From: Candidatus Thorarchaeota archaeon SMTZ1-83
Lineage (GTDB): Archaea > Asgardarchaeota > Thorarchaeia > Thorarchaeales > Thorarchaeaceae
Direction of reading: 5' to 3'
DNA: 6,625 nucleotides
NCBI GenBank assembly: GCA_001563325.1
Contig: LRSK01000133.1
Coordinates: forward strand, 1-6,625
A program made the translations under genes and the position numbers. How positions within the stretch are numbered: the first letter of the stretch is position 1; each line of letters starts with the position of its first letter. Shown one piece after another: positions 1 through 5,811 of the stretch. The notes beneath the pieces are model-generated. The model did no database searches. It had not been told where the DNA came from and saw nothing but the letters and a program-made list of their open reading frames with translations.

Positions 1-17
1 AATCAGAGTGAGAAACC

Positions 18-512
18 TTGACTGAAGGAGAATTGGGGCCAATAGCAAAGGCTCTGATGGCTCAGTACGCCTCAGTATGGAAGATGCTTGAGGATGCCAT
101 CAACAAGGCTCCTGATGAGAGATGGCACGATGGCGTAGGTCAGTGGTATTTCTCACAGACGGCATACCATATCATCGAAACCGCGCAATTCTATTTGGGC
201 AGTGACCCTGACATCATGAAATGGGGAGCACGTGCTGGTATCAATCGGGATGAAGTCACTAATATTGAGAAAGTCATACTGCCAAAACTGACAAAGGAGC
301 TGGTCAAGACCTATTTGAATGAGATCGGGCAAAAGTGGGCTGATACTTTGAAATCTGTTTCTGATTCCGAGATTCTAAAGACAGACGATTTCCACTGGAT
401 TAGCTCAATACTTGAGAAACTCATATACCTCTTGAGGCACACAAACTATCACGTTGGCGAACTCAACAGGGCACTCAGAGAATGGGATCTATCGCCTGCT
501 AGATGGGGGTAA
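18..512 (+). CDS. DinB-like four-helix metal-binding protein
   Basis: A 164-residue, mainly helical protein that fits the DinB/YfiT-like superfamily in length and in its histidine pattern. H51 lies in the second helix (TAYHIIET) and H141 and H145 in the last helix (RHTNYHVGEL); in this superfamily three such histidines usually bind a divalent metal. Family members include thiol S-transferases and putative metal-dependent hydrolases, but nothing here identifies a substrate, so the reaction is unknown. It is probably cytoplasmic, since no signal peptide or membrane helix is seen. The TTG start at 18 is chosen because an in-frame TGA lies at 9-11 and a GTGAG stretch sits just upstream. The ATG at 57 is the alternative and would remove 13 residues. 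It ends 32 bp from the convergent surface-protein gene, so the two are not co-transcribed. Confidence 0.8.
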   Translation: MTEGELGPIAKALMAQYASVWKMLEDAINKAPDERWHDGVGQWYFSQTAYHIIETAQFYLGSDPDIMKWGARAGINRDEVTNIEKVILPKLTKELVKTYLNEIGQKWADTLKSVSDSEILKTDDFHWISSILEKLIYLLRHTNYHVGELNRALREWDLSPARWG

Positions 513-523
513 ATGCACCAAGA

Positions 524-537
524 GCCACCATTGTGGC
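524..537. terminator. Small hairpin between convergent genes
   Basis: GCCAC (524-528) and GTGGC (533-537) are perfect inverted repeats around a four-base loop. They lie in the 32-bp gap between the stop of the DinB-like gene and the stop of the minus-strand surface-protein gene. The position suits a two-way transcription end. However, the stem is only 5 bp and no T-tract follows on either strand, and archaeal termination depends mainly on T-runs, so the role is uncertain. Confidence 0.25.
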
Positions 538-544
538 ATCACCC

Positions 545-2863
545 TCACTGCCTCTTGAGTCTTCTAGCGCTAAGACGTCCTCCAAGGAGGAAAAGCACCA
601 CGGAAATCTCTATTCCGACCACTAATCCCAGCGCGAAGTCCGGGAGCCTGTACAGCATCATCTCATCATTAGAAACTCTCGGGTCATTCGGATCGAATCC
701 GTTATTGACCTCCCACGCATCAGAGATAGAATCATTGTCACTGTCGGCCAAAATTGGCGACGCTCCAGTCAAATACTCCTCGAAGTTCAAAAGACCATCA
801 TCGTCTAAGTCTCCATATGCATCATTAATCAATGGGTTCAGACCATATTGGATCTCCCAGGGGTCTGGCATAAGGTCCTCATCTGTATCTGAGCTGATGG
901 GCGATGTCCCATGAATATACTCATTGATGTTTGTCATAGTGTCTCCATCAGGGTCCTCATGAGAATCTACGACAAGTGGGTCGAGGCCATAGTCTACCTC
1001 CCACCCATCTGGCATCAGATCATCATCAGAATCCCAATCGAAAGCCAGTGTACCAAGCTGGAACTCTAAGATATTAGGCAGCCAGTCATCGTCTAGGTCC
1101 TCCATGCTGTCATCACGAACAGGGTCAAGATGGTTATCAACCTCCCACTTGTCTGGCATGGTATCAGAATCGGAATCAGGACTCCTTGGAGAGCATCCGT
1201 TCAGGTACTCATCCAGATTTGATAACCCATCGGAATCGGCATCGCCACCAGCGTCGTCAACCAGTGGATTTAGATTGTATTGGTACTCCCACCCGTCAGG
1301 CATGGAATCAGAATCGCTATCGGAATTGTGGGGGTTGGTGCCTATGGCGATTTCGAAGCAATCGGGGAGTGAGTCTCGGTCCGAATCTGAGAGGTCCATG
1401 AGTTTGAACACAAAGGCATCTGCATCGCCATTATGAGTCGCATATGAGGCATTCACCAACGGGAAGTCTAAGGAGTAGGTCCAACCAGAGGCATAGAGGT
1501 TTCCATTATCGTCTACACAGATGCCACCAGGGCCATCAGACTGACTCCCACCAAAGAACGTTGAGAAGAGCGGCTCTCCGTAGGAACCGAACTTCATTAC
1601 AAACACATCATAGACGCCATTAAAGGTATCATCGTATGCGTTGAAGACTGGAAAGTTCGTTGATGGCGTACCCCCTATGACAAAGACCTCGTCCCACGAG
1701 TTAACAGTCACATCCCATGCAATATCATAATCCAACCCACCTATGTAGGTTGAGAAGCCCAGGGAATCACCAGTCGGACTAAGCTTGGTCAAGAAGCCAT
1801 CATAGCTGCCCATCCTGTGCCGATATGGATACCGTGTTGGATAGTCACCAGAATACGTTTCGCCGACAATCCATGCATGCCCCTCTGAGTTTGCTGCTAT
1901 CGAAAATGCTCCATCAAGACTAGAGCCACCCAGGTACGTCGAATATTCTAGGCTCGCTCCATCTGAGCTTATCTTGAAGGCCACTGCATCCCAATCACCA
2001 CTAAGTGTGTCATTATATCCGTTCACTGTTGGAAAATCTGTAGACCGACTCGCACCACAAACATAGGCATTGCCAAGAGCGTCCATATCCACACCATAAG
2101 CATCATCCCATCCTGAACCTCCCATTAACGTTGAGTAGACTATAGAACCAGTCGAGTCCAACTTAGTAACAAAGCAGTCATCTAATCCATTGTGGCTACT
2201 ATCAATTGCATTTATTCTGGGGAAATCAGAGGATTCGGTAATTCCCACAACACAGACAACTCCGTCGCTTGACACAGTTAGGTCCTGCACATAGTCCACG
2301 AGAGAGCCGCCAAGAAACGTGGAATACTCCAGATTATTGCCAGCTGCATTGAGTTTACACACAAAGCCGTCTGTCTGTTCGAGGGTGCCATCAAGAGCGT
2401 TCACGGTTGGGAAATTTACTGATGATGTTGAACCAGCAAGATAGACACAACCCGTGGAGTCTACTCCTATACCACTAGCGCAATCATCACTAGACCCTCC
2501 GATAAAAGTCGAATAGACAACACCACCAGTAGAGTTAATCTTCACAACAAAGCAATCGCTGGATCCGCAGTTCCATGAGTCATCATAGCCTCCAGTTGCG
2601 GGGAAATCACTGGAGAAGGTCATACCTCCGACATAGATGTTGCCAGCGGCATCTATCGCAAGATGATAGGATCTGTCTTCATCAGACCCTCCAATGAATG
2701 TCGAATAAGCCAGAACATCGATTGAGGAAGTGCTACTCAGGTTTCTTAGGTCCCTATCAACTAGAACTCTGCAATCTTCATTAGATATCGACGATGAAGA
2801 AGCTGCTCCCACTCCTATGATCAAGCAGGAAAGGAGAATTGCGGCAACCATCCGGAACTTCAT
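545..2863 (-). CDS. Surface protein: seven SBBP repeats, calcium-binding rod, C-terminal membrane anchor
   Basis: A large secreted, membrane-anchored protein of 772 residues from the chosen start. Numbers here use the longer frame from 2998, in which the chosen Met is residue 46. Residues 46-66 form a signal peptide (basic MKFR, then a hydrophobic core). Residues 98-534 hold seven SBBP repeats, each opening with a (Y/F)ST-x-x-GG motif, probably forming a seven-bladed beta-propeller. Residues 538-760 hold ten DxDxDxxx(D/N) calcium motifs of the thrombospondin type-3 kind, interleaved with (M/L)PD-x-WE and N-x-x-EY segments. Residues 787-806 are a transmembrane helix, followed by a basic tail (RLSARRLKRQ). 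The propeller would thus be held outside the cell on a calcium-stiffened stalk. A binding or adhesion role is likely, but no ligand or catalytic site is visible. ATG 2863 is preferred over ATG 2998: it directly precedes the signal peptide, has GGTGG 7 bp upstream, and lies downstream of a promoter that falls inside the longer version. It is divergent from the MFS gene. Confidence 0.9.
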   Translation of the reverse strand: MKFRMVAAILLSCLIIGVGAASSSSISNEDCRVLVDRDLRNLSSTSSIDVLAYSTFIGGSDEDRSYHLAIDAAGNIYVGGMTFSSDFPATGGYDDSWNCGSSDCFVVKINSTGGVVYSTFIGGSSDDCASGIGVDSTGCVYLAGSTSSVNFPTVNALDGTLEQTDGFVCKLNAAGNNLEYSTFLGGSLVDYVQDLTVSSDGVVCVVGITESSDFPRINAIDSSHNGLDDCFVTKLDSTGSIVYSTLMGGSGWDDAYGVDMDALGNAYVCGASRSTDFPTVNGYNDTLSGDWDAVAFKISSDGASLEYSTYLGGSSLDGAFSIAANSEGHAWIVGETYSGDYPTRYPYRHRMGSYDGFLTKLSPTGDSLGFSTYIGGLDYDIAWDVTVNSWDEVFVIGGTPSTNFPVFNAYDDTFNGVYDVFVMKFGSYGEPLFSTFFGGSQSDGPGGICVDDNGNLYASGWTYSLDFPLVNASYATHNGDADAFVFKLMDLSDSDRDSLPDCFEIAIGTNPHNSDSDSDSMPDGWEYQYNLNPLVDDAGGDADSDGLSNLDEYLNGCSPRSPDSDSDTMPDKWEVDNHLDPVRDDSMEDLDDDWLPNILEFQLGTLAFDWDSDDDLMPDGWEVDYGLDPLVVDSHEDPDGDTMTNINEYIHGTSPISSDTDEDLMPDPWEIQYGLNPLINDAYGDLDDDGLLNFEEYLTGASPILADSDNDSISDAWEVNNGFDPNDPRVSNDEMMLYRLPDFALGLVVGIEISVVLFLLGGRLSARRLKRQ
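719..1387 (-). repeat. Ten tandem calcium-binding Asp-rich motifs (type-3 rod)
   Basis: Ten DxDxDxxx(D/N) motifs begin at residues 538, 560, 586, 608, 634, 656, 682, 704, 730 and 752 (long-frame numbering). The spacing alternates strictly between 22 and 26, giving a 48-residue (144-bp) double unit. MPDGWE-like segments follow one class of motif and NLDEYL-like segments follow the other. This is the thrombospondin type-3 pattern, in which Asp side chains chelate calcium and stiffen the chain. On the plus strand the same DNA reads as runs rich in TCAGAATC-type words and yields spurious open frames. Confidence 0.85.
1397..2707 (-). repeat. Seven SBBP (beta-propeller) repeats
   Basis: Seven repeats begin with YSTFIGG, YSTFIGG, YSTFLGG, YSTLMGG, YSTYLGG, FSTYIGG and FSTFFGG at residues 98, 162, 225, 288, 352, 415 and 478 (long-frame numbering). 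The steps are 64, 63, 63, 64, 63 and 63 residues. Most units also carry a D-x-x-GN(I/A)YV strand, a DFP-type turn and a closing D-x-FV-x-K(L/I) strand. Units of this kind are read as propeller blades, and seven is a number that closes a ring. Confidence 0.88.
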
Positions 2864-2870
2864 GCCTCGT

Positions 2871-2875
2871 CCACC
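2871..2875 (-). promoter_or_regulatory. Ribosome binding site deciding the surface-protein start
   Basis: GGTGG on the minus strand lies 7 bases before ATG 2863 and resembles the archaeal GGTGA-type site. The alternative ATG at 2998 is preceded by ATTCACCTTGATGA, which shows no such site. This supports the shorter protein. Confidence 0.6.
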
Positions 2876-2916
2876 ACGACTGAACTCCAAAGCCTGTGTG
2901 TTCTTTCTCAGCTGAG

Positions 2917-2930
2917 CATATATGTTCTGC
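2917..2930 (-). promoter_or_regulatory. Archaeal BRE/TATA promoter for the surface protein
   Basis: Read on the minus strand this is GCAGAACATATATG. CAGAAC matches the purine-rich TFB-recognition (BRE) pattern and is followed directly by the TATA-like CATATATG. With the usual spacing of about 25 bases, transcription would start near 2894, giving a leader of roughly 30 bases that includes GGTGG before ATG 2863. It lies inside the coding region implied by the longer start at 2998, which argues against that start. Confidence 0.55.
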
Positions 2931-3108
2931 TCCCTATAATGAAGACCTGCCTCTGCGGCCTCTGATCCTTCTACCCATGCCATGGTCCTTTTATTCATTC
3001 ATCAAGGTGAATCGGTGAGTTGAGCCATTCTAGACCATCGCCAAGAAGGCACAAATAGCAGCATCTCCTTATGTTTGAAGGGCGGGGGTTATTCTGGGAG
3101 AAGAACTG

Positions 3109-4287
3109 TTGGCTGTCCGGCGGAATGTGAGAGTTTTGTCAGCTGGCAACACCATTGTGACATCAGCTAACTCAATGTGGATCATGTTCATGCCCTACTT
3201 CTTTGCTGATGTGGGATTCGATACGTTTCAGATAGGCCTATTCTTCACAATCTTTGCTGTTGTTCGTGCACTCGCTTCATTAGCTGGAGGCAACGTATCT
3301 GATAAAAAAGGAAGAAAGCCCATCATCAGTCTAGGGTTTGCAATCTACGCAAGTGGCCCTCTTATTATTCTCAGTTCATTATGGTATGCCGCATCTTCGT
3401 CCTTCCTGATGGGGGTGATTGCAATAGTGGGGTATGCATGGATGATGTTTGGAAGTGGCTTTGCTCGACCTGCCTCATCTATGTTGCTAATCGAGAGTAG
3501 TCCGGAGAAGAGGCGTGGTTTGTCATATATGCTAGCTACTAGAGTCCTGCCGTCAATTCCTCCAGCAATTTTAATTCTGGTTGGAACTGTACTTTATGCA
3601 AACAACCAGTTCTGGTTTGGCCTTGTGCTGGGCTTCATGGGGCTCTTCATCGTTCTACTCTTGTATACCATCACTCTGAGGGAAACATTTGCGGGGACAG
3701 AACAGGACCAATCTCCACCTTCTGCGAGTGGCAGAGGTCTATCATATGACTGGTTCCTCATCCTTCTCGTGTTTGCATTCGCACTTGATGGGATCTCAAG
3801 CAGTGGCCTATCTTGGTATGTGCCCTTGTTTCTTGGAAGGTCAGAGCTGGAGCTCTATGGGCTGATGATTTCTATCTCACCTCTAGTCATCGCTTTCTCA
3901 GCTTTTGTGTCAGGAGGACTAGTTGATCGAATAGGGTCCGTTGCAGCTATTGCAGGAGGATGGTCTTTCCTAGCCTTGACAGTGACCGTGTTTCCTTTTG
4001 CATCGAGTTCTCTTGAGGTCCTGTTCTTCTACTCTATATGGGCTGGGCTTGACATGGTGGATATCTCGGTTCCTCCGATTGTCATTGCTCAGAGATACAC
4101 AAAGGAGAAACGCACTTCAATTCTGGGCGCTTTCAATACAACTGTTTCGCTCGCCAGTATGACTGGACCTGCTATCATCTCCTATGCTCTGCTCCTAGGG
4201 AGTGCAGTACCATTCTTTGTGAAAGCCCTGATGAATCTTGGAGCTGTTGTGATATTCATTCTAGCTACACGAAATGGAAAATCATGA
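3109..4287 (+). CDS. Major facilitator superfamily (MFS) transporter
   Basis: A 392-residue polytopic membrane protein with about 12 predicted helices, roughly at 14-33, 40-61, 72-94, 98-119, 142-164, 168-190, 213-242, 249-270, 278-298, 302-327, 337-364 and 367-388. The MFS signature (motif A) lies between helices 2 and 3 as GGNVSDKKGRKP (60-71). A weaker copy, GGLVDRIG (269-276), lies between helices 8 and 9, as expected from the internal duplication of the fold. A hydrophilic loop near 191-212 separates the halves. It probably moves a small solute or drug across the membrane by secondary transport; substrate and direction cannot be read from the sequence. The TTG start at 3109 has GGGAG at 3096-3100, 8 bases upstream. 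The gene stands alone, divergent from the surface protein. Confidence 0.9.
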   Translation: MAVRRNVRVLSAGNTIVTSANSMWIMFMPYFFADVGFDTFQIGLFFTIFAVVRALASLAGGNVSDKKGRKPIISLGFAIYASGPLIILSSLWYAASSSFLMGVIAIVGYAWMMFGSGFARPASSMLLIESSPEKRRGLSYMLATRVLPSIPPAILILVGTVLYANNQFWFGLVLGFMGLFIVLLLYTITLRETFAGTEQDQSPPSASGRGLSYDWFLILLVFAFALDGISSSGLSWYVPLFLGRSELELYGLMISISPLVIAFSAFVSGGLVDRIGSVAAIAGGWSFLALTVTVFPFASSSLEVLFFYSIWAGLDMVDISVPPIVIAQRYTKEKRTSILGAFNTTVSLASMTGPAIISYALLLGSAVPFFVKALMNLGAVVIFILATRNGKS

Positions 4288-4353
4288 ATATCGGTGGATT
4301 GTCTTGGCATGAGATATGCATTGCACGAGTGGGTGATAGGCCCGCAAATGTTT

Positions 4354-4406
4354 CTAATCCACGGCAAGATTAGTCCTATAGACTCCTATTCCTAGGCCAT
4401 AATCTT
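4354..4406. repeat. Overlapping inverted repeats, mutually exclusive hairpins
   Basis: CTAATC (4354-4359) can pair with GATTAG (4368-4373) across an 8-base loop. The overlapping AAGATTA (4366-4372) can instead pair with TAATCTT (4400-4406). That second stem nests a further 4-bp pair, CCTA (4375-4378) with TAGG (4393-4396). The two folds cannot coexist, since both use GATTA. The element starts 67 bases after the MFS stop. It could be a transcript-end structure or a protein-binding palindrome; no function can be assigned. Confidence 0.4.
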
Positions 4407-4523
4407 CTCCTTCGAGCTTCAAGGCGTGAGCCTGAGCCCAGCGAATCAAGACCATGAGTCTCAACTAGGTTAAGAAGATGGGTAACTACTCATCGCATTC
4501 TATTCGCTGGATTTTCAGATGCG

Positions 4524-4537
4524 CAACTTGTTTAAAG
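4524..4537 (+). promoter_or_regulatory. Weak TATA-like promoter before the small membrane protein
   Basis: TTTAAAG at 4531-4537, preceded by CAACTTG, resembles an archaeal TATA box with a poor BRE. Transcription would begin near 4557, leaving a leader of about 75 bases before GTG 4631. It is the best candidate I see in the gap, but it is weaker than the promoter at 2917-2930. Confidence 0.25.
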
Positions 4538-4630
4538 ATGCCAGCAACTGTGTCCTTCTTATCCCGTCCTATCCACAGAATAGACCGCAACTGACAAAAA
4601 TCATCAGACCTAGTGTTATAGGGTACCAAA

Positions 4631-4960
4631 GTGTTAGAGAGAATTAAGGCGAGATTTCAAAACCTCATCTATTACATTCGAACCAGAGATAAGCAGTACT
4701 GGATATATAGAATTGCTGGACCGACTCGCTTCGCGTTCGTTGGAAATCTGATATTGCTCTTCATACTCTCTTACATCGATATAATTCCTCCAGAGATGCA
4801 GCCCCCTTTCATTCTTGCTTGGTTTGCGGTTCAGGTGGTCCTTGCAGCCATTTCTATCGGGGCACAACTAATGACTTTCAACAAGACTGGTAGGGTATTC
4901 ATTGGAGTCTTGACTCTTCTCCTCCTCCTTGCAGTAATCGGGTATCTTCTACTCCGCTAG
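4631..4960 (+). CDS. Small three-helix membrane protein, unknown function
   Basis: A 109-residue protein I do not recognise. Residues 1-33 are basic and aromatic (LERIKARFQNLIYYIRTRDK, then QYWIYRIAG) and probably lie along or near the cytoplasmic membrane face. Three hydrophobic helices follow at about 34-52, 60-80 and 88-108. A short loop with proline (IIPPEMQPP) joins the first two, and TFNKTGR joins the last two. By the positive-inside rule the N-terminus is probably cytoplasmic. The GTG start at 4631 has AGGGT at 4620-4624, 6 bases upstream. The chain ends in LLLR right at the end of the third helix. Nothing suggests an enzyme; a structural or regulatory membrane role is possible. The next gene starts 152 bp later, so co-transcription is possible but unproven. 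Confidence 0.7.
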   Translation: MLERIKARFQNLIYYIRTRDKQYWIYRIAGPTRFAFVGNLILLFILSYIDIIPPEMQPPFILAWFAVQVVLAAISIGAQLMTFNKTGRVFIGVLTLLLLLAVIGYLLLR

Positions 4961-5112
4961 TATATGTCAATTGTTGAATTCAGACGCCACTCAGCATGAA
5001 TATACCTGCTCTAACCGCATCTCTTAACAAAAGGTTGACAGACATACTGTTTCTGAATGCATTTCTAACATTTGCTACTATTCCGATGAGATTTACTAAT
5101 AGAGTGAACAAA

Positions 5113-5460
5113 ATGGTGAGATGTAAGATCACGGTGCTGAAACGAACTTTCCACAAAGACCTTGCAGAAGAATACCTGCAGACAAAGACGGGTAAATGTG
5201 GGGAATTCGAAGATGGTCAAGAATTCATAACAGAGAGCCCGACAGCCAAGCCTGACAATTTCCCATGTAGCTTTGCTTGGCATGACATTCATAGATTTCT
5301 CTTGACCCTTATGCAAGGAGGAAGCTTTGATAATTATGTGGGCAAGACTGGCAGAATATGGAAGTGGATGAAAGCCGATAATTCCTACATAACATGTTGT
5401 ACTGATGGAATCAGACCTGTTATCTTCAAACTAGAGGTAATCGATAGGCCCTCCATTTGA
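5113..5460 (+). CDS. TIGR04076 family small protein
   Basis: A 115-residue protein matching the TIGR04076 family as I know it. It opens with MVRCKITVLKRTFHKDLAEE, has a central GKCGEFEDGQEFI and FPCSFAWHDIHRF, a GGSFD turn, and a closing CCTDGIRPVIFKLE. Cysteines are at 4, 29, 52, 95 and 96; the CCTDG(I/V)RPV block is the clearest hallmark. The biochemical role of the family is not established, and the conserved cysteines could suit metal or thiol chemistry (inference). The frame stays open back to ATG 4996, but that would add 39 residues (MNIPALTASLNKRL and onward) that do not resemble the family, and no ribosome binding site precedes it. ATG 5113 starts where the family normally starts and has GTGA at 5104-5107. 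It is likely cytoplasmic. Confidence 0.8.
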   Translation: MVRCKITVLKRTFHKDLAEEYLQTKTGKCGEFEDGQEFITESPTAKPDNFPCSFAWHDIHRFLLTLMQGGSFDNYVGKTGRIWKWMKADNSYITCCTDGIRPVIFKLEVIDRPSI

Positions 5461-5540
5461 AAATAGGTCCGCCCCAATAATTCAAAGGCATTCAGATTGC
5501 AGGTCATAGCCGAGCTTCGTAGCAAGAAACACCCAATGGT

Positions 5541-5565
5541 GGAGGCAGGACTGAGCCTGCACTCC
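5541..5565 (+). terminator. GC-rich hairpin followed by T-rich DNA
   Basis: GGAGGCAGG (5541-5549) pairs with CCTGC (5556-5560) plus CTCC (5562-5565), giving a 9-bp stem with one bulged A at 5561 and a 6-base loop. GTTTATTT follows at once. It lies 80 bases after the TIGR04076 stop and could end or protect that transcript. Archaea do not strictly need a stem for termination, so it may instead be part of a structured RNA together with the hairpin at 5613-5636. Confidence 0.4.
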
Positions 5566-5612
5566 GTTTATTTCCGATCATCGAGAACGCATCTACCAAT
5601 GTGGGAACGCGG

Positions 5613-5636
5613 TCCAAGCCACTAGTCCTACTTGGA
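5613..5636. other. Second hairpin in the gap
   Basis: TCCAAG (5613-5618) and CTTGGA (5631-5636) are perfect inverted repeats around a 12-base loop that contains the palindrome ACTAGT. A G-T wobble can extend the stem by one pair. It lies 47 bases after the first hairpin. Function is unknown. Confidence 0.3.
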
Positions 5637-5751
5637 TGGTTCTCTCTCATAGTTCCAGTCTGATGGGGCATTTTATTCTCGTACAATCTTCGAAATCCAA
5701 GAAGTTTCACCCGATGCAAGATATGATGTTGAGCGTGAATGAGATTCGAAA

Positions 5752-5777
5752 TAGGATAGATTGATAGTGCTAGGATA
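5752..5777. repeat. Direct repeat TAGGATA x2 upstream of the last gene
   Basis: TAGGATA occurs at 5752-5758 and 5771-5777, 19 bases apart, about 35-60 bases before ATG 5812. That is where an archaeal promoter or operator would sit. No strong TATA box is visible near it. Confidence 0.3.
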
Positions 5778-5800
5778 CCATATGTATGACTGATTATGCT

Positions 5801-5807
5801 GGGGTGA
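5801..5807 (+). promoter_or_regulatory. Strong ribosome binding site for the last gene
   Basis: GGGGTGA lies 4 bases before ATG 5812 and contains the archaeal GGTGA core complementary to the 16S rRNA 3' end. It fixes the start of a gene whose end lies outside the window. Confidence 0.65.
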
Positions 5808-5811
5808 AAGA

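Larger units (their letters stand above)
4354..4590 (-). pseudogene. Possible decayed reading frame, unrecognised
   Basis: One minus-strand frame reads as two protein-like stretches: 34 codons from 4590 to 4489 (containing LWIGRDKKDTVAGIFKQ), then TAG at 4488-4486. After six codons comes a second TAG at 4467-4465. A 33-codon stretch from ATG 4455 (containing ALKLEGEDYGLGIGVY) then ends in TAG at 4356-4354. The pieces share one frame, as expected for a gene broken by nonsense changes. I do not recognise the family, no ribosome binding site is evident, and open stretches of this size also arise by chance, so this is tentative. Confidence 0.2.
4288..4630. other. Gene-poor stretch after the MFS gene
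   Basis: This 343-bp gap has no tRNA-like cloverleaf and no intact gene that I can recognise. It holds overlapping inverted repeats at 4354-4406, a possible decayed minus-strand reading frame (4354-4590) and a weak TATA-like site at 4531-4537 before the next gene. No clear T-run terminator follows the MFS stop. Confidence 0.6.
5461..5811. other. Gene-poor stretch with hairpins and a direct repeat
   Basis: This 351-bp gap has no gene that I can support. It holds a GC-rich hairpin at 5541-5565, a second hairpin at 5613-5636, and TAGGATA twice just before the last gene. A 71-codon minus-strand open frame (5719-5504) begins with TTG, lacks a ribosome binding site and resembles nothing I know, so I do not call it. 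Confidence 0.6.

Noticed and set aside
513..1436. Plus-strand open frames opposite the calcium-rod region
   Set aside because: They mirror the Asp-rich repeats on the minus strand, are low in complexity (Ser/Glu-rich), lack ribosome binding sites and are fully contained in a well-supported gene.
2815..2863. Lipobox-like LLSC in the signal peptide of the surface protein
   Set aside because: The Cys lies in the middle of the hydrophobic core with more hydrophobic residues after it, and the protein has a C-terminal membrane anchor.
3006..3058. Tandem GGTGA motifs followed by a 12-codon TTG frame before the MFS gene
   Set aside because: The second site is too close to the TTG, the peptide shows no attenuation-like codon run, and no hairpin pair is evident; likely chance.
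4354..4960. Reading TAG as a sense codon (pyrrolysine-type recoding), suggested by three in-frame TAGs in the minus-strand frame
   Set aside because: The small membrane protein in this window ends naturally at TAG right after its last helix, and no supporting gene for recoding is present.
4996..5112. N-terminal extension of the TIGR04076 protein from ATG 4996
   Set aside because: It does not resemble the family and lacks a ribosome binding site; the family start coincides with ATG 5113.
5504..5719. A 71-codon minus-strand frame in the last gap
   Set aside because: TTG start without a ribosome binding site, unfamiliar composition, and it overlaps both hairpins; better explained as chance.
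5724..5793. C/D-box guide RNA suggested by ATGATGT and a later CTGA
   Set aside because: The C box is imperfect, no convincing internal D' box is seen and no terminal stem is evident.
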